Below are positions 33,026 to 41,929 of a stretch of DNA of 64,000 bases, in pieces; positions within the stretch are counted from its first letter, which is position 1, and every line of letters starts with the position of its first letter. The position numbers were made by a program, and so were the translations under genes. The notes under the pieces are model-generated. The model was not told where the DNA came from and ran no database searches. It saw nothing but the letters and a program-made list of their open reading frames with translations. The DNA is from Halomonas qaidamensis (GTDB taxonomy: Bacteria > Pseudomonadota > Gammaproteobacteria > Pseudomonadales > Halomonadaceae), in contig NZ_CP080627.1 of the NCBI RefSeq assembly GCF_025917315.1, positions 682,001-746,000 of the forward strand, written 5' to 3'.

Positions 33026-34489
33026 GTGCTGTCATTTGAACACCAGTTTGCCACGCTTCCCGAGCCACTGTGGATGGCCTGTCAGCCAACGCCAGTGAAC
33101 CAGCCGACGCTGATTGTATTTAATCAGCGGTTGGCAGAAACGCTAGGAATAGAAGTTAAGCCCGATGATGCCACCCTTGCCCAATGGTTTAGTGGCAACC
33201 AATTGCCACCAGGCGCAGAACCGCGGGCGCTAGGTTACGCTGGGCACCAGTTTGGTAACTTTGTGCCGCAACTAGGGGATGGCCGCGCGCTGTTATTAGG
33301 GGAAGTCATCGACCAGCACGGCATACGGCGCGATGTTCAGCTCAAGGGCAGCGGCCGCACGCCCTTTTCCCGCGGTGGTGATGGTCGTTCGCCGTTAGGC
33401 CCGGTATTACGTGAGTATTTGGTCAGTGAATTTATGGCTGCAATGGGCGTGCCTACCACCCGTGCATTAGCCGCTGTTTCGACCGGCGAACGAGTGGTGC
33501 GCCAACTGCCTGAACCTGGCGCGGTCTTTACCCGCGTTGCCAGCAGCCATATTCGTGTAGGCACCTTCCAATTCGCTGCGGTGCGCAGAGATGAAGCTGC
33601 CCTGAAGGCGTTGGCCGACCATGTGATTGCTCGCCACTACCCCGAAGCCGCCAGTGCAGACGATCCTTATTTAGCCTTGTTAGAAGCAGTCGTTGCTCGC
33701 CAAGCGGCGCTGGTGGCGCGTTGGATGAGCCTTGGCTTTATTCATGGTGTGATGAATACCGATAACTGCAGCATTGCCGGAGAAACCATCGATTACGGCC
33801 CCTGTGCCTTTATGGAGCAGTTTGACCCGCAAAAGGTCTTCAGCTCGATTGATCAAGGTAAGCGCTATGCCTTCGACAACCAGCCTGCGATTGCCCAATG
33901 GAACCTAGCCCGCTTTGCAGAAACGTTACTGCCGCTGATGCGCGAAGAGGGCGATACCGTGGTAGAGCAGGCCACCGACAGCATTCGTCGCTTTGGACCA
34001 CTGTTTGATGCCGAGCAGTGTCGCCTGCATGCAGATAAACTCGGCCTTGCTCCAGAAAGCGATCAAGCAGATCCGCTGATGAAAGCGCTAAAGAGCCAGA
34101 TGCACCAGGGGCGAATGGATATGACCGCCACCTTTGATGCGCTGACACATTACGCCAGCACCTCAAGCGAGCTGCATAAAGAGGCACTGTTAGCGCTGAC
34201 CACCCAGCCCAATGAACTGGCGGCATGGTTGGATCAGTGGCAAGCCGCACAGGTTGCCAGCCAAGACAGTGAGCGTTTAGACGCCATGCGGCGTGCTAAT
34301 CCGGTTGTTATTCCCCGCAACCACCGTGTTCAGGAAGTTATCGATGCAGCTTACGAGGGTAATTTTGCGCCGTTTCACACCTTGCTTGCTGTGGTCACCC
34401 AGCCCTTTGATGAATCCGCAGAAGCGCGCCGCCTTGCAGCCCCTGCAACGGAAAACGAGCAGGTACTAAGAACGTTTTGTGGCACCTAG
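33026..34489 (+). CDS. selO: SelO/YdiU protein adenylyltransferase (pseudokinase AMPylator)
   Basis: 487 residues starting at GTG 33026, with GGAG 7 bp upstream. It follows SelO closely: YAGHQFGNFVPQLGDGRALLLGEV and VQLKGSGRTPFSRGGDGRSPLGPVLREYLVSEFM (nucleotide-binding Lys and Gly-rich loop). HGVMNTDNCSIAGETIDYGPCAFME holds the metal-binding Asn and Asp. SelO transfers AMP from ATP to Ser/Thr/Tyr of proteins in redox stress. The C terminus ends FCGT, and this Cys occupies about the position where animal SelO has selenocysteine. Confidence 0.94.
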   Translation: MLSFEHQFATLPEPLWMACQPTPVNQPTLIVFNQRLAETLGIEVKPDDATLAQWFSGNQLPPGAEPRALGYAGHQFGNFVPQLGDGRALLLGEVIDQHGIRRDVQLKGSGRTPFSRGGDGRSPLGPVLREYLVSEFMAAMGVPTTRALAAVSTGERVVRQLPEPGAVFTRVASSHIRVGTFQFAAVRRDEAALKALADHVIARHYPEAASADDPYLALLEAVVARQAALVARWMSLGFIHGVMNTDNCSIAGETIDYGPCAFMEQFDPQKVFSSIDQGKRYAFDNQPAIAQWNLARFAETLLPLMREEGDTVVEQATDSIRRFGPLFDAEQCRLHADKLGLAPESDQADPLMKALKSQMHQGRMDMTATFDALTHYASTSSELHKEALLALTTQPNELAAWLDQWQAAQVASQDSERLDAMRRANPVVIPRNHRVQEVIDAAYEGNFAPFHTLLAVVTQPFDESAEARRLAAPATENEQVLRTFCGT

Positions 34490-34511
34490 TCGCGGCTTTT
34501 CCTGTGGTAAA

Positions 34512-34527
34512 CTGTGATTATTTACAG
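34512..34527 (+). promoter_or_regulatory. LexA box upstream of dinB
   Basis: CTGT-GATTATTT-ACAG is an exact match to the gammaproteobacterial LexA core CTGT-N8-ACAG with an AT-rich centre. It lies 26 bp before the dinB start, so SOS induction is expected. Confidence 0.85.
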
Positions 34528-34552
34528 GTAAGGGCGGAGGCAAGGGCAACCT

Positions 34553-35599
34553 GTGCGCAAAATTATTCATTGCGACTGTGACTGCTTCTACGCAGCGGTA
34601 GAGATGCGCGACAACCCAGCGCTTAACGACGTGCCTATTGCGATAGGTGGCAGCGTTGAGCAGCGCGGGGTTGTCGCCACCTGTAACTACCCCGCCCGCG
34701 AATTTGGCATCCACTCGGCCATGCCCATGGCCCAGGCGCTCAAACGCTGCCCGCATTTGATCGTGATCCGTGGCGATATGGCCAAATACAAAGCGGTGGC
34801 GCGCCAAGTGTTTGCGATCTATCGCGATGTGACCGAACTGATTGAACCGCTCTCGCTAGACGAAGCCTTTTTAGACGTGACCAATGTCACTCTTTGCAAC
34901 GGTAGCGCCACCCGCATGGCCGAAGCGATTCGTCAGCGGGTGAAGAGCGAAATAGGTATTACCGTCTCGGCAGGTGTCGCACCCAATAAGTTTCTTGCCA
35001 AAATTGCCAGTGACTGGCGCAAGCCGGACGGCCTGTTTGTGATCACACCAAACGACATTGATAGCTTTGTGCAGCAACTGCCAGTCAAGAAAATCCATGG
35101 GGTAGGGCCGCGCACCGCTGAAAAATTGGCGGGGTTGGGTATCCAAACCTGCGCGGATTTGCGGGCTCGCTCGCTTACCGAGCTGGTCGAACAGTTTGGC
35201 CGCTTCGGGCATCGGCTGTTCGAGCTAAGCCATGGGCGCGACGAGCGGCCAGTGAAAACCCATCGCGAGCGAAAATCGATCAGCACTGAGCAAACCTACT
35301 CCCAAGACTTGCCGACGCTGGAAGCCTGTCGCCAGCAGTTGCCTGACCTGCTCAGTGACTTAGAGCAGCGCTATGCCAGACTAGACCCAGCGCCCGCCGT
35401 GCGCGGGCTAATGGTAAAGGTGAAATTCAACGACTTTACCCAAACCACCGTGGAACACGCCGACCCAGCGCCCAGCCTAGATCAGTTCGAATCCCTGTTA
35501 ACTATTGGCTGGTTACGAGGGGAGAGGCCGGTTCGGCTCTTAGGCGTGGGCTATCGCTTGGCAGAAGAAGTTACCGTTCAGCAACTCTCACTGTTTTAA
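34553..35599 (+). CDS. dinB: DNA polymerase IV (Y family)
   Basis: This 348-residue protein has the Y-family catalytic residues: HCDCDCFYAAVEMRDNP at the N terminus, and the SLDEAFLDVT loop with Asp and Glu for the two metals. The little-finger domain begins near residue 240 (THRERKSISTEQTYSQDLP). IHGVGPRTAEKLAGLGI is the thumb helix-hairpin-helix. It performs error-prone translesion synthesis. Start is GTG at 34553 with AAGGG about 7 bp upstream. A LexA box directly upstream puts it under SOS control. The C-terminal end (VTVQQLSLF) contains the QLSLF beta-clamp-binding peptide, so it should be recruited to the sliding clamp. Confidence 0.96.
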   Translation: MRKIIHCDCDCFYAAVEMRDNPALNDVPIAIGGSVEQRGVVATCNYPAREFGIHSAMPMAQALKRCPHLIVIRGDMAKYKAVARQVFAIYRDVTELIEPLSLDEAFLDVTNVTLCNGSATRMAEAIRQRVKSEIGITVSAGVAPNKFLAKIASDWRKPDGLFVITPNDIDSFVQQLPVKKIHGVGPRTAEKLAGLGIQTCADLRARSLTELVEQFGRFGHRLFELSHGRDERPVKTHRERKSISTEQTYSQDLPTLEACRQQLPDLLSDLEQRYARLDPAPAVRGLMVKVKFNDFTQTTVEHADPAPSLDQFESLLTIGWLRGERPVRLLGVGYRLAEEVTVQQLSLF

Positions 35600-35742
35600 T
35601 TAGCCTGTTAATACTTATGTCGATTGACGCTCATTTAAAGGCGAGTTAAAACAGACGTATGATAGTTTATCTACTTGCTAGCCAGTTAGCGTGGATGCTG
35701 TTGCCACGCTGCTTTCCTGTCTTCTTACCCTGCGAGCGAACC

Positions 35743-36564
35743 ATGTCTGCCCATGCCACCCAACGCCCTCGTTTAGTGTTCGCCCATGCGAATGGCTTTC
35801 CTGGCTTAAGCTATCGCACGCTGCTGGAACCGCTGGCAGAGTCGTTTGACCTTCATCCGCTGGATCGATTGGGTCATCACCCGGATTACCCGGTGAACCA
35901 TAACTGGGGCAATTTAGTTGATGAACTGCTGAGCTATTTACCTGAAACAGACGCGCCGCTATTGGGCGTTGGTCACTCGTTAGGCGGCACGCTGATGGCG
36001 ATGGCGGCAGATAAACAGCCAGAACGCTTTTGTGGTGTGATTATGCTTGACCCGCCGTTGATGCTGGGGCCGGATGCCTGGGTGATGAAAGCGGCGAAAC
36101 GATTCGGTTTTATGGACCGCATCACGCCCGCTGGCAAAACCCAGGGGCGGCGCAGCGTGTGGCCTAGCCGAGAAGCCATGGCTAACTCGCTACGCCGCCG
36201 TGGATTATTTCGCCGCTTTACCCCAGAGGCGTTGAACGACTACATTGAAGCAGGCACGCGCTTGCTAGACGATGGTAGTGCTGAGCTAACCTTCGACCCG
36301 CGTATTGAGGTGGAGATTTTTCGCCATCTGCCGGATCACCTTTCTGGGTTGCCACGCCGAGTTGGTGTGCCGATCCAGCTAGTGGCAGGGCAAGAGTCGC
36401 ACTTACTCACCCCCACACGGGTTAAGCGGCTTCAGCGTCGTGGGTTAGCTATCAGCGAGGTTCCTGGTACCCATATGTTCCCTATGGAGCATCCAGATGA
36501 AACGCGGGCGGCCATATTAGCGGCGTGGCAGCGTTTTTCACAGGGAGCCAGTAAGCGCGCATAA
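35743..36564 (+). CDS. Alpha/beta hydrolase fold protein
   Basis: 273 residues from the ATG at 35743. A start at 35659 would add a 28-residue tail not typical of the fold. The TATGAT overlapping that ATG, with TTTAAA 18 bp upstream, looks like a promoter -10 instead. Hydrolase signatures are RLVFAHANGFPGLSYRTLLEPL (oxyanion region), GVGHSLGGTLMAMAA (nucleophile Ser) and the His of PGTHMFPMEHPDETRAA. Esterase, lipase or other substrate cannot be fixed. The YkoF-like gene follows after 18 bp and is probably co-transcribed. Confidence 0.82.
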   Translation: MSAHATQRPRLVFAHANGFPGLSYRTLLEPLAESFDLHPLDRLGHHPDYPVNHNWGNLVDELLSYLPETDAPLLGVGHSLGGTLMAMAADKQPERFCGVIMLDPPLMLGPDAWVMKAAKRFGFMDRITPAGKTQGRRSVWPSREAMANSLRRRGLFRRFTPEALNDYIEAGTRLLDDGSAELTFDPRIEVEIFRHLPDHLSGLPRRVGVPIQLVAGQESHLLTPTRVKRLQRRGLAISEVPGTHMFPMEHPDETRAAILAAWQRFSQGASKRA

Positions 36565-36582
36565 AGCGAATAAGGAGGCAGG

Positions 36583-36831
36583 ATGTATCTTTCCGTACAG
36601 CTAAGCTATTACCCGCTGGCCGATGATTTTAAGCCAGTGGTGAAAGAGGTGGTAAAACGTTTGGAAGCCACCGGGTTAGAAGTACACCCTAATCGAATGA
36701 GTACCCAGGTGTTCGGGGAATTCGATGCGGTGATGGCGGCGTTAAGCGATGTCATGAAATGGTCGTTTGAGACTCATGGAAAAGCGGTTTTTACAGCTAA
36801 TTTCCTCGAAGGCGATCGACGCCCTCGGTAA
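36583..36831 (+). CDS. Small YkoF/MTH1187-like thiamine-binding-type protein
   Basis: This 82-residue protein with SVQLSYYPLADDF, VKRLEATGLEVHPNRMSTQVFGEFDAVMAAL and a closing KAVFTANFLEGD resembles the YkoF/MTH1187 family. That family forms ferredoxin-like dimers or tetramers, and some members bind thiamine or hydroxymethylpyrimidine. GGAGG precedes the ATG closely. It probably shares a transcript with the alpha/beta hydrolase, 18 bp upstream. Ligand binding here is not shown by sequence alone. Confidence 0.75.
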   Translation: MYLSVQLSYYPLADDFKPVVKEVVKRLEATGLEVHPNRMSTQVFGEFDAVMAALSDVMKWSFETHGKAVFTANFLEGDRRPR

Positions 36832-36852
36832 GTAGAGAGCTGGCATGGCCGA

Positions 36853-36937
36853 AACAGCTCTAGGCGGGGGCGCTGTAAACCCATCCCTGGGCGCTACTTT
36901 TGCCATCCATGGCAAAAGACCCCCGCTACGAGCTGTT
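36853..36937. repeat. Dispersed palindromic extragenic element, copy A
   Basis: This imperfect cruciform of about 85 bp has outer arms AACAGCT (36853-36859) and AGCTGTT (36931-36937). Middle arms follow, and the inner hairpin is CTTTTGCCA/TGGCAAAAG around TCCA. The core, GGCGCTGTAAACCCATCC through GGGCGCTACTTTTG, recurs at 63477 with few changes. It lies between convergent genes and may also act as a transcription end. Confidence 0.8.
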
Positions 36938-36961
36938 ATAGGCCTTTTGAATCAGAGCCCC

Positions 36962-38236
36962 TTAAACCAGCGATTCCAGGCAGGATTCAATAATATCCAG
37001 CCCTTCGTTTAGGACGCTGTCTTCAATCGTGACCGGCATTAAGAAGCGAATCGTATTGCCGTACATGCCGCAAGAGAGCAAGATCAAACCTTCCTCACGG
37101 GCTTTTTTACACAGCGCGGCAGCAAGCTCAGCATTGGGCGTGCGATCGGTTTTATTTGAGACTAGCTCGAATGCTGCCATAGCGCCCATGTTGCGCACAT
37201 GGTCAATGCAATCGAACTTGGTTTGCCACTCGTTAAAACGCGCCGCTAGCTTTTCACCCAGCGCTTGGCTTTTTTCAAGAATATTCTCCTCTTCGAACAC
37301 TTCCATCACGGCCAGCGCTGCGGCACAGGCCGTGGGGCTGCCGGTATAGGTGCCGCCCAGAGAATTGGGGCCTGAAGCGTCCATGACCTTGTCGGTGCCA
37401 ACAATCGCAGAAATGGGCATGCCGTCAGCCATGCTCTTCGCCATGGTCATCATGTCCGGTTCAACGCCGCTGTGCTCAATGGCGAACATTTTACCGGTAC
37501 GGCCAAAGCCAGACTGCACTTCGTCGATGATCATTAGCATGCCATGCTCATCGCAAATTGCGCGGATTTTCTCAAGAAAGCTCTTGGGCGCGGGATAGAA
37601 GCCGCCTTCGCCTAGCACGGGCTCTAAAATAATAGCGGCGGTATCTTTTGGATTGGCGTCAGTTTTTAGGGTCATTTTTAGACCACGAATGGCTTCGTCT
37701 TCGCTGACACCGTGGTAGGGCACCGGGTAAGGGGCGCGGAATACCGTGCCAGGCATCGGGCCGAAATCGGTTTGATACGGTGCGACTTTGCCGTTCATGG
37801 CCATGGTGTAAAACGTACGTCCGTGATAACCACCATCGAAACAAATAACGTTAGAACGGCCGGTGGCCGCGCGGGCAATTTTAACCGCATTTTCCAGCGC
37901 TTCTGCGCCGGAGTTAGCTAGCATGACTTTTGCGTGGCCGCGTACCGGTACAATATGGCTAAGTTTTTCAGCAACCTTCACATAACCTTCATAAGGCATG
38001 ACGGTCTGGCAGGTGTGCATGACCTTATCCAGCTGGGCTTTCACAGCAGCAACGACTTTCGGGTGACGATGCCCTACGTTCAAAACGCCAATGCCACCTG
38101 CGAAGTCGATAAAGCGGTTGCCGTCGGCGTCCCAGATCTCAGCATTTTCAGCACGATCCGCAAAAGCGGTAGCAGGGCTGGCAGCGCCCGCCGCAACGTA
38201 CTTCTGCTTTAGTTCGTTTAGCTCGGCATTGCTCAT
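36962..38236 (-). CDS. gabT: Class III aminotransferase, 4-aminobutyrate/5-aminovalerate type
   Basis: 424 residues that follow GabT/DavT throughout. RFIDFAGGIGVLNVGHRHPKVV lies near the N terminus, then VICFDGGYHGRT and IILEPVLGEGGFYPAP. LMIIDEVQSGFGRTGKMFAIEH and the PLP-Lys segment MMTMAKSMADGMPISAIVG follow, then GGTYTGSPTACAAALAVMEV. It transfers the omega-amino group of GABA or 5-aminovalerate to 2-oxoglutarate. The glutarate genes a few kilobases downstream make 5-aminovalerate (the lysine route) a plausible substrate; that is inference. A GGAG site precedes the ATG. No succinate semialdehyde dehydrogenase lies next to it. Confidence 0.92.
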   Translation of the reverse strand: MSNAELNELKQKYVAAGAASPATAFADRAENAEIWDADGNRFIDFAGGIGVLNVGHRHPKVVAAVKAQLDKVMHTCQTVMPYEGYVKVAEKLSHIVPVRGHAKVMLANSGAEALENAVKIARAATGRSNVICFDGGYHGRTFYTMAMNGKVAPYQTDFGPMPGTVFRAPYPVPYHGVSEDEAIRGLKMTLKTDANPKDTAAIILEPVLGEGGFYPAPKSFLEKIRAICDEHGMLMIIDEVQSGFGRTGKMFAIEHSGVEPDMMTMAKSMADGMPISAIVGTDKVMDASGPNSLGGTYTGSPTACAAALAVMEVFEEENILEKSQALGEKLAARFNEWQTKFDCIDHVRNMGAMAAFELVSNKTDRTPNAELAAALCKKAREEGLILLSCGMYGNTIRFLMPVTIEDSVLNEGLDIIESCLESLV

Positions 38237-38401
38237 GGCTCAACTCCTTTGGGTGTTGGATATTGCTTATAAAAAGTCTGCAGTGACACTGTTCATATGA
38301 CAGGTTCGGTCTTCATTGTTTCATATTCGTTATATAGACGATAAAACGGGTGTTATGGGTAGTAAATAAAAGACAGTAGGTAGTAGACAGAAGGTTGGTG
38401 T

Positions 38402-39205
38402 TCAGTAGATTGATGTTTCTAAGCCTACACACACCTCTTCTCTTAAGTCTAATAATCGAGAGGTGAGGTCTGGGCCCAAGCAATTAATGGCGGGTTTTGC
38501 GTAAAAAAATCCCTGCTGGCGAACAATGCCTGTCCGCGCTAACCACAGGGCTTCTGCATGGGTTTCCACTCCCTCAGCAATCAGTGTCATATTTAATTCT
38601 TTGGCTAACAAAAAAATCGAGTTAAGCAACGCTTGGCGGCGTGAGTCATGGTCACAGTTCATCACCAGTTCACGGTCAATTTTAAGCTTGTCCGGCGTTA
38701 GGTCAGTCAATAAATCAAGATTGGCATAGCCGTTACCAAAGTCATCTAAGGCCGTTTTAAAGCCCATTTCGCGGTACGCTTCGATAATGTTGCGTAGATG
38801 TTGGCGATCACGTACGCGCTCGGTTTCGGTGATTTCAAAAACGAGGCGTTCCATTGGCCACCCAACGCGTTGTGAAACTTCGAGGGTCGCTTGAATACAG
38901 GCTTCCGGCTCGTAAACAGCATTGGGTAAAAAATTGATTGATAAGTCTGTTTGCATATTTAGTGCGCTTGCCATTTCAATCGCTTTTACTCGGCAAGCTT
39001 GGTCAAAGCGGTACATCAAATCATCGGTTACCTGAGAAATAACGCTCCAAGCCGATTCGCCATTAATACCCCGTACGAGCGCTTCATGGGTCGTAACCCG
39101 CGCAAGTGATACGTCGACGATCGGCTGGAAAGCCATCGTGAACTCAAAAGGAAGGTCTCCTTCGCAGCGTTTACAACTACCCTCTACCCATGCGCAGTGA
39201 CCCAT
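38402..39205 (-). CDS. Stand-alone EAL-domain cyclic-di-GMP phosphodiesterase
   Basis: 267 residues made almost entirely of an EAL domain. EALVRG comes at the N-terminal end, then SINFLPNAVYEPEACIQ, FEITETERV, TALDDFGNGYANLDLL, KIDRELV and LIAEGVET, closing with QGFFYAKP. All main metal- and base-catalysis residues appear kept, so it is probably active in degrading c-di-GMP. There is no GGDEF, PAS or membrane part. The first 17 residues carry three Cys (positions 4, 11, 14), a possible metal or redox site. A GGGGGAA ribosome-binding site precedes the ATG. It is monocistronic. Confidence 0.88.
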   Translation of the reverse strand: MGHCAWVEGSCKRCEGDLPFEFTMAFQPIVDVSLARVTTHEALVRGINGESAWSVISQVTDDLMYRFDQACRVKAIEMASALNMQTDLSINFLPNAVYEPEACIQATLEVSQRVGWPMERLVFEITETERVRDRQHLRNIIEAYREMGFKTALDDFGNGYANLDLLTDLTPDKLKIDRELVMNCDHDSRRQALLNSIFLLAKELNMTLIAEGVETHAEALWLARTGIVRQQGFFYAKPAINCLGPDLTSRLLDLREEVCVGLETSIY

Positions 39206-39380
39206 GAAATTCCCCCTATCGCCGTGCGCTTAATTATCAGCCTGCCGATCTTTTGAGCTGTCGTCGGTTAATTTGAAACTTTATTTAATTATCTAATTAT
39301 AGACGAAAACAGTTTAGTCGCTTGTGAACTTTCCGTATAGGTTTTGTATAGAAATTATAGCGACGCTAGCGTAAATAGCA

Positions 39381-39402
39381 AAAGCGCCCTGTTGGGCGCT
39401 TT
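39381..39402 (-). terminator. Intrinsic terminator after gcdG
   Basis: AAAGCGCCC (39381-39389) and GGGCGCTTT (39394-39402) form a 9-bp stem with a 4-base loop. On the reverse strand a U-rich tail follows, 30 bp past the CoA-transferase stop. Confidence 0.75.
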
Positions 39403-39432
39403 AATGCGTGTCTGGCGTGCAATCGGATAAGG

Positions 39433-40647
39433 TTAAATAATGCCTGCTTGACGCAAGGCATGGCACTGTTCGCGGGTAATGCCCAGCTCATCGAGCACTT
39501 GCTGAGTGTGTTCGCCCAGAGAAGGAGGGGCCGTTTGAGCACTGATCGATTCCCCATTGATGCGGATGGGGTTTGCCACCAAATCAACCTGGCCTGCTTG
39601 GTGGTGAGGGAGCGTTTGCTTTAGGCCGCGGGCTTTAACATGGGGGTCGTCAAAGACGCGATCTAGCGTATTGATAGGGCCACAGGGCACCCCGACATTT
39701 TCAAAAGCGGTTAACCACGTATCTGTTTTCTGAGTAGCTAACGCGGCGGCGATAGCAGGAAGCAATTCCTCGCGGTGTTTTACACGCGCGCCATTGGTGG
39801 CAAATCGCGCGTCTAGCGGTAGGTTTGGCTGGTCAATCACGTGGCAAAAACGCTTAAACTGTTCGTCGTTGCCGACGGCCACGATCATGTGACCATCTGC
39901 GGTGGCAAACGCTTGATAAGGCACAATATTGGGGTGCGCATTGCCCATTCGCTCGGGCACGTGACCGGACGTTAAGTAATTGAGAGCTTGGTTTGCCAGT
40001 ACGCCTACCTGCACATCCATCAGCGCCATGTCAATATGGCATCCAACGTTGCTATCGCGGCGCTGGTAAAGCGCGGCTAGCACTGCATTGGCGGCATATA
40101 AGCCAGTGAATATATCGGTAAAAGCCACACCGCTCTTCACGGGGCCACCACCGGGTTCATGGTCAGGTTTGCCGGTTAGGCTCATAATGCCGCCCATGGC
40201 TTGAATCATGAAATCATAACCGGCGCGGTGCGCATAAGGGCTTTCCTGGCCAAAGCCGGTGATCGAGCAGTAAATAAGCCGCGGATTCAGCGTCTTTAGG
40301 CTGGCGTAATCAAGGCCGTAGCGTTTTAAGCCGCCGACTTTAAAGTTTTCCAGCAGCACGTCAGACTGAGCGGCCAACTGTTTAATAAGCGCTTGCCCTT
40401 CGGCCGTTGCCATATCCACGGTAACCGAGCGCTTGCCTCGATTGGCGCACAGGTAGTACGCCGACTCTGAGCTACCAGAGAGCCATGGAGGCCCCCAGTG
40501 GCGAGTGTCGTCACCGCTGACAGGGCGCTCTACCTTAATCACGTCGGCCCCCATGTCCGCGAGCATCTGCCCGCACCACGGGCCAGCCAGTACGCGGGAA
40601 ATGTCGAGTACCTTAATGCCTGCAAGTGGTTTGGTTGCTGTGCTCAT
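39433..40647 (-). CDS. gcdG: CaiB/BaiF-type (family III) CoA-transferase, probable glutarate CoA-transferase
   Basis: 404 residues of the family III CoA-transferase fold. It starts with GIKVLDISRVLAGPWCGQMLADMGADVIKVERPVSGDDTR, then DVLLENFKVGGLKRYGLDYASL with the nucleophile Asp region nearby (HIDMALMDVQVGVL). PNIVPYQAFATADGHMIVAVGNDEQF follows. It lies 18 bp downstream of a glutaryl-CoA dehydrogenase gene. That pairing is the usual gcdH-gcdG arrangement, in which the transferase activates glutarate with succinyl-CoA or acetyl-CoA. Substrate is inferred from this context. GAGG precedes the ATG. Confidence 0.85.
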   Translation of the reverse strand: MSTATKPLAGIKVLDISRVLAGPWCGQMLADMGADVIKVERPVSGDDTRHWGPPWLSGSSESAYYLCANRGKRSVTVDMATAEGQALIKQLAAQSDVLLENFKVGGLKRYGLDYASLKTLNPRLIYCSITGFGQESPYAHRAGYDFMIQAMGGIMSLTGKPDHEPGGGPVKSGVAFTDIFTGLYAANAVLAALYQRRDSNVGCHIDMALMDVQVGVLANQALNYLTSGHVPERMGNAHPNIVPYQAFATADGHMIVAVGNDEQFKRFCHVIDQPNLPLDARFATNGARVKHREELLPAIAAALATQKTDTWLTAFENVGVPCGPINTLDRVFDDPHVKARGLKQTLPHHQAGQVDLVANPIRINGESISAQTAPPSLGEHTQQVLDELGITREQCHALRQAGII

Positions 40648-40665
40648 CGGGTGCCTCGTTTGCCG

Positions 40666-41844
40666 TTAGAAAAACGCTTGAATACCGGTTTGGGCGCGGC
40701 CAAGAATCAAGGCATGGACATCATGTGTGCCTTCGTAGGTGTTTACTGATTCCAGGTTCACCATATGGCGAATAACGCCATACTCGTCGGAAACGCCGTT
40801 ACCTCCGTGCATATCCCGTGCGACGCGGGCGATATCCAACGCTTTACCGCAGTTGTTGCGTTTAATCAGCGAGATCATTTCAGGCGCCCAGTTGCCGCTG
40901 TCCATCAGGCGGCCTACCTGCAAGGCGGCTTGCAGGCCCAAGGTGATCTCGGTTTGCATATCCGCGAGCTTTTTCTGGATCAGCTGATTAGAGGCTAACG
41001 GACGGCCAAACTGTTTGCGGTCTAGCGTGTATTGGCGAGCGGCATGCCAACAGAACTCGGCGGTGCCTAATACGCCCCAGGAAATCCCGTAGCGGGCTTT
41101 ATTCAAGCAGCCGAAGGGGCCTTTTAAGCCGCTAACGTTAGGCAATAAGTTTTCGTCAGGAATAAAGGCGTTATCCAGTACGATTTCACCGGTAATAGAG
41201 GCGCGCAGTGACACTTTGCCTTCAATTTTGGGTGTGCTGAAGCCGTCGGTGCCGCGCTCAACAATAAAGCCTTTAATTTGGTTGTCGTGGGCAGCGGACT
41301 TCGCCCACACCACTGCAATGTCAGCAATCGGACTGTTGGTAATCCACATTTTAGCGCCGGTTAAGCGATAGCCACCGTCAACTTTTTCTGCCCGGGTAAT
41401 CATGGAGCCGGGGTCTGAACCATGGTCTGGTTCGGTTAGACCAAAGCAGCCGACCATTTCACCGCTGGCAAGCTTAGGCAAATATTTGTGCTTCTGCTCT
41501 TCAGAGCCATAGGCTTCAATGGGGTACATCACGAGCGATGACTGCACGCTCATAGCCGAACGGTAGCCAGAATCGACGCGCTCTACTTCGCGGGCAATCA
41601 AACCGTAGGCTACATGGTTAACGCCTGCGCCGCCGTACTCTGGGGAGACGGTCGCACCCAACAAACCAAGCTCGCCCATCTCATTCATAATCTGACGGTC
41701 AAAGCGCTCCTCGCGAAAAGCACTCAGCACACGTGGCTGCAGGTTTTCCTGGCAGTAGTCGTGGGCGGCATCGCGAATTTGGCGCTCTTCGTCGGTAAGC
41801 TGGTGCTCAAGGTGTAGCGGGTCATCCCAATTGAAGCGTGTCAT
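40666..41844 (-). CDS. gcdH: Glutaryl-CoA dehydrogenase
   Basis: This 392-residue acyl-CoA dehydrogenase has the GcdH pattern: [55 protein letters not shown] and [70 protein letters not shown] carries the catalytic Glu of the TYEGTHD segment. It oxidises and decarboxylates glutaryl-CoA to crotonyl-CoA, passing electrons to ETF. GGAG lies 9 bp before the ATG. An inverted repeat ATTGA-GT-TCAAT at 41871-41882, in the leader, is a possible operator. It is the first gene of the gcdH-gcdG operon. Confidence 0.93.
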   Translation of the reverse strand: MTRFNWDDPLHLEHQLTDEERQIRDAAHDYCQENLQPRVLSAFREERFDRQIMNEMGELGLLGATVSPEYGGAGVNHVAYGLIAREVERVDSGYRSAMSVQSSLVMYPIEAYGSEEQKHKYLPKLASGEMVGCFGLTEPDHGSDPGSMITRAEKVDGGYRLTGAKMWITNSPIADIAVVWAKSAAHDNQIKGFIVERGTDGFSTPKIEGKVSLRASITGEIVLDNAFIPDENLLPNVSGLKGPFGCLNKARYGISWGVLGTAEFCWHAARQYTLDRKQFGRPLASNQLIQKKLADMQTEITLGLQAALQVGRLMDSGNWAPEMISLIKRNNCGKALDIARVARDMHGGNGVSDEYGVIRHMVNLESVNTYEGTHDVHALILGRAQTGIQAFF

Positions 41845-41870
41845 GGCGTGAACTCCTCAGGCATTATCAT

Positions 41871-41882
41871 ATTGAGTTCAAT
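41871..41882. promoter_or_regulatory. Small inverted repeat upstream of gcdH
   Basis: ATTGA-GT-TCAAT lies 27 bp upstream of the gcdH start, between it and the GntR regulator gene. Its place suggests an operator for that regulator; no binding evidence is available. Confidence 0.3.
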
Positions 41883-41929
41883 GTATCGTCGTTCTTATAA
41901 AATTTCTACATTTTTTTAAAACGGCGAAT

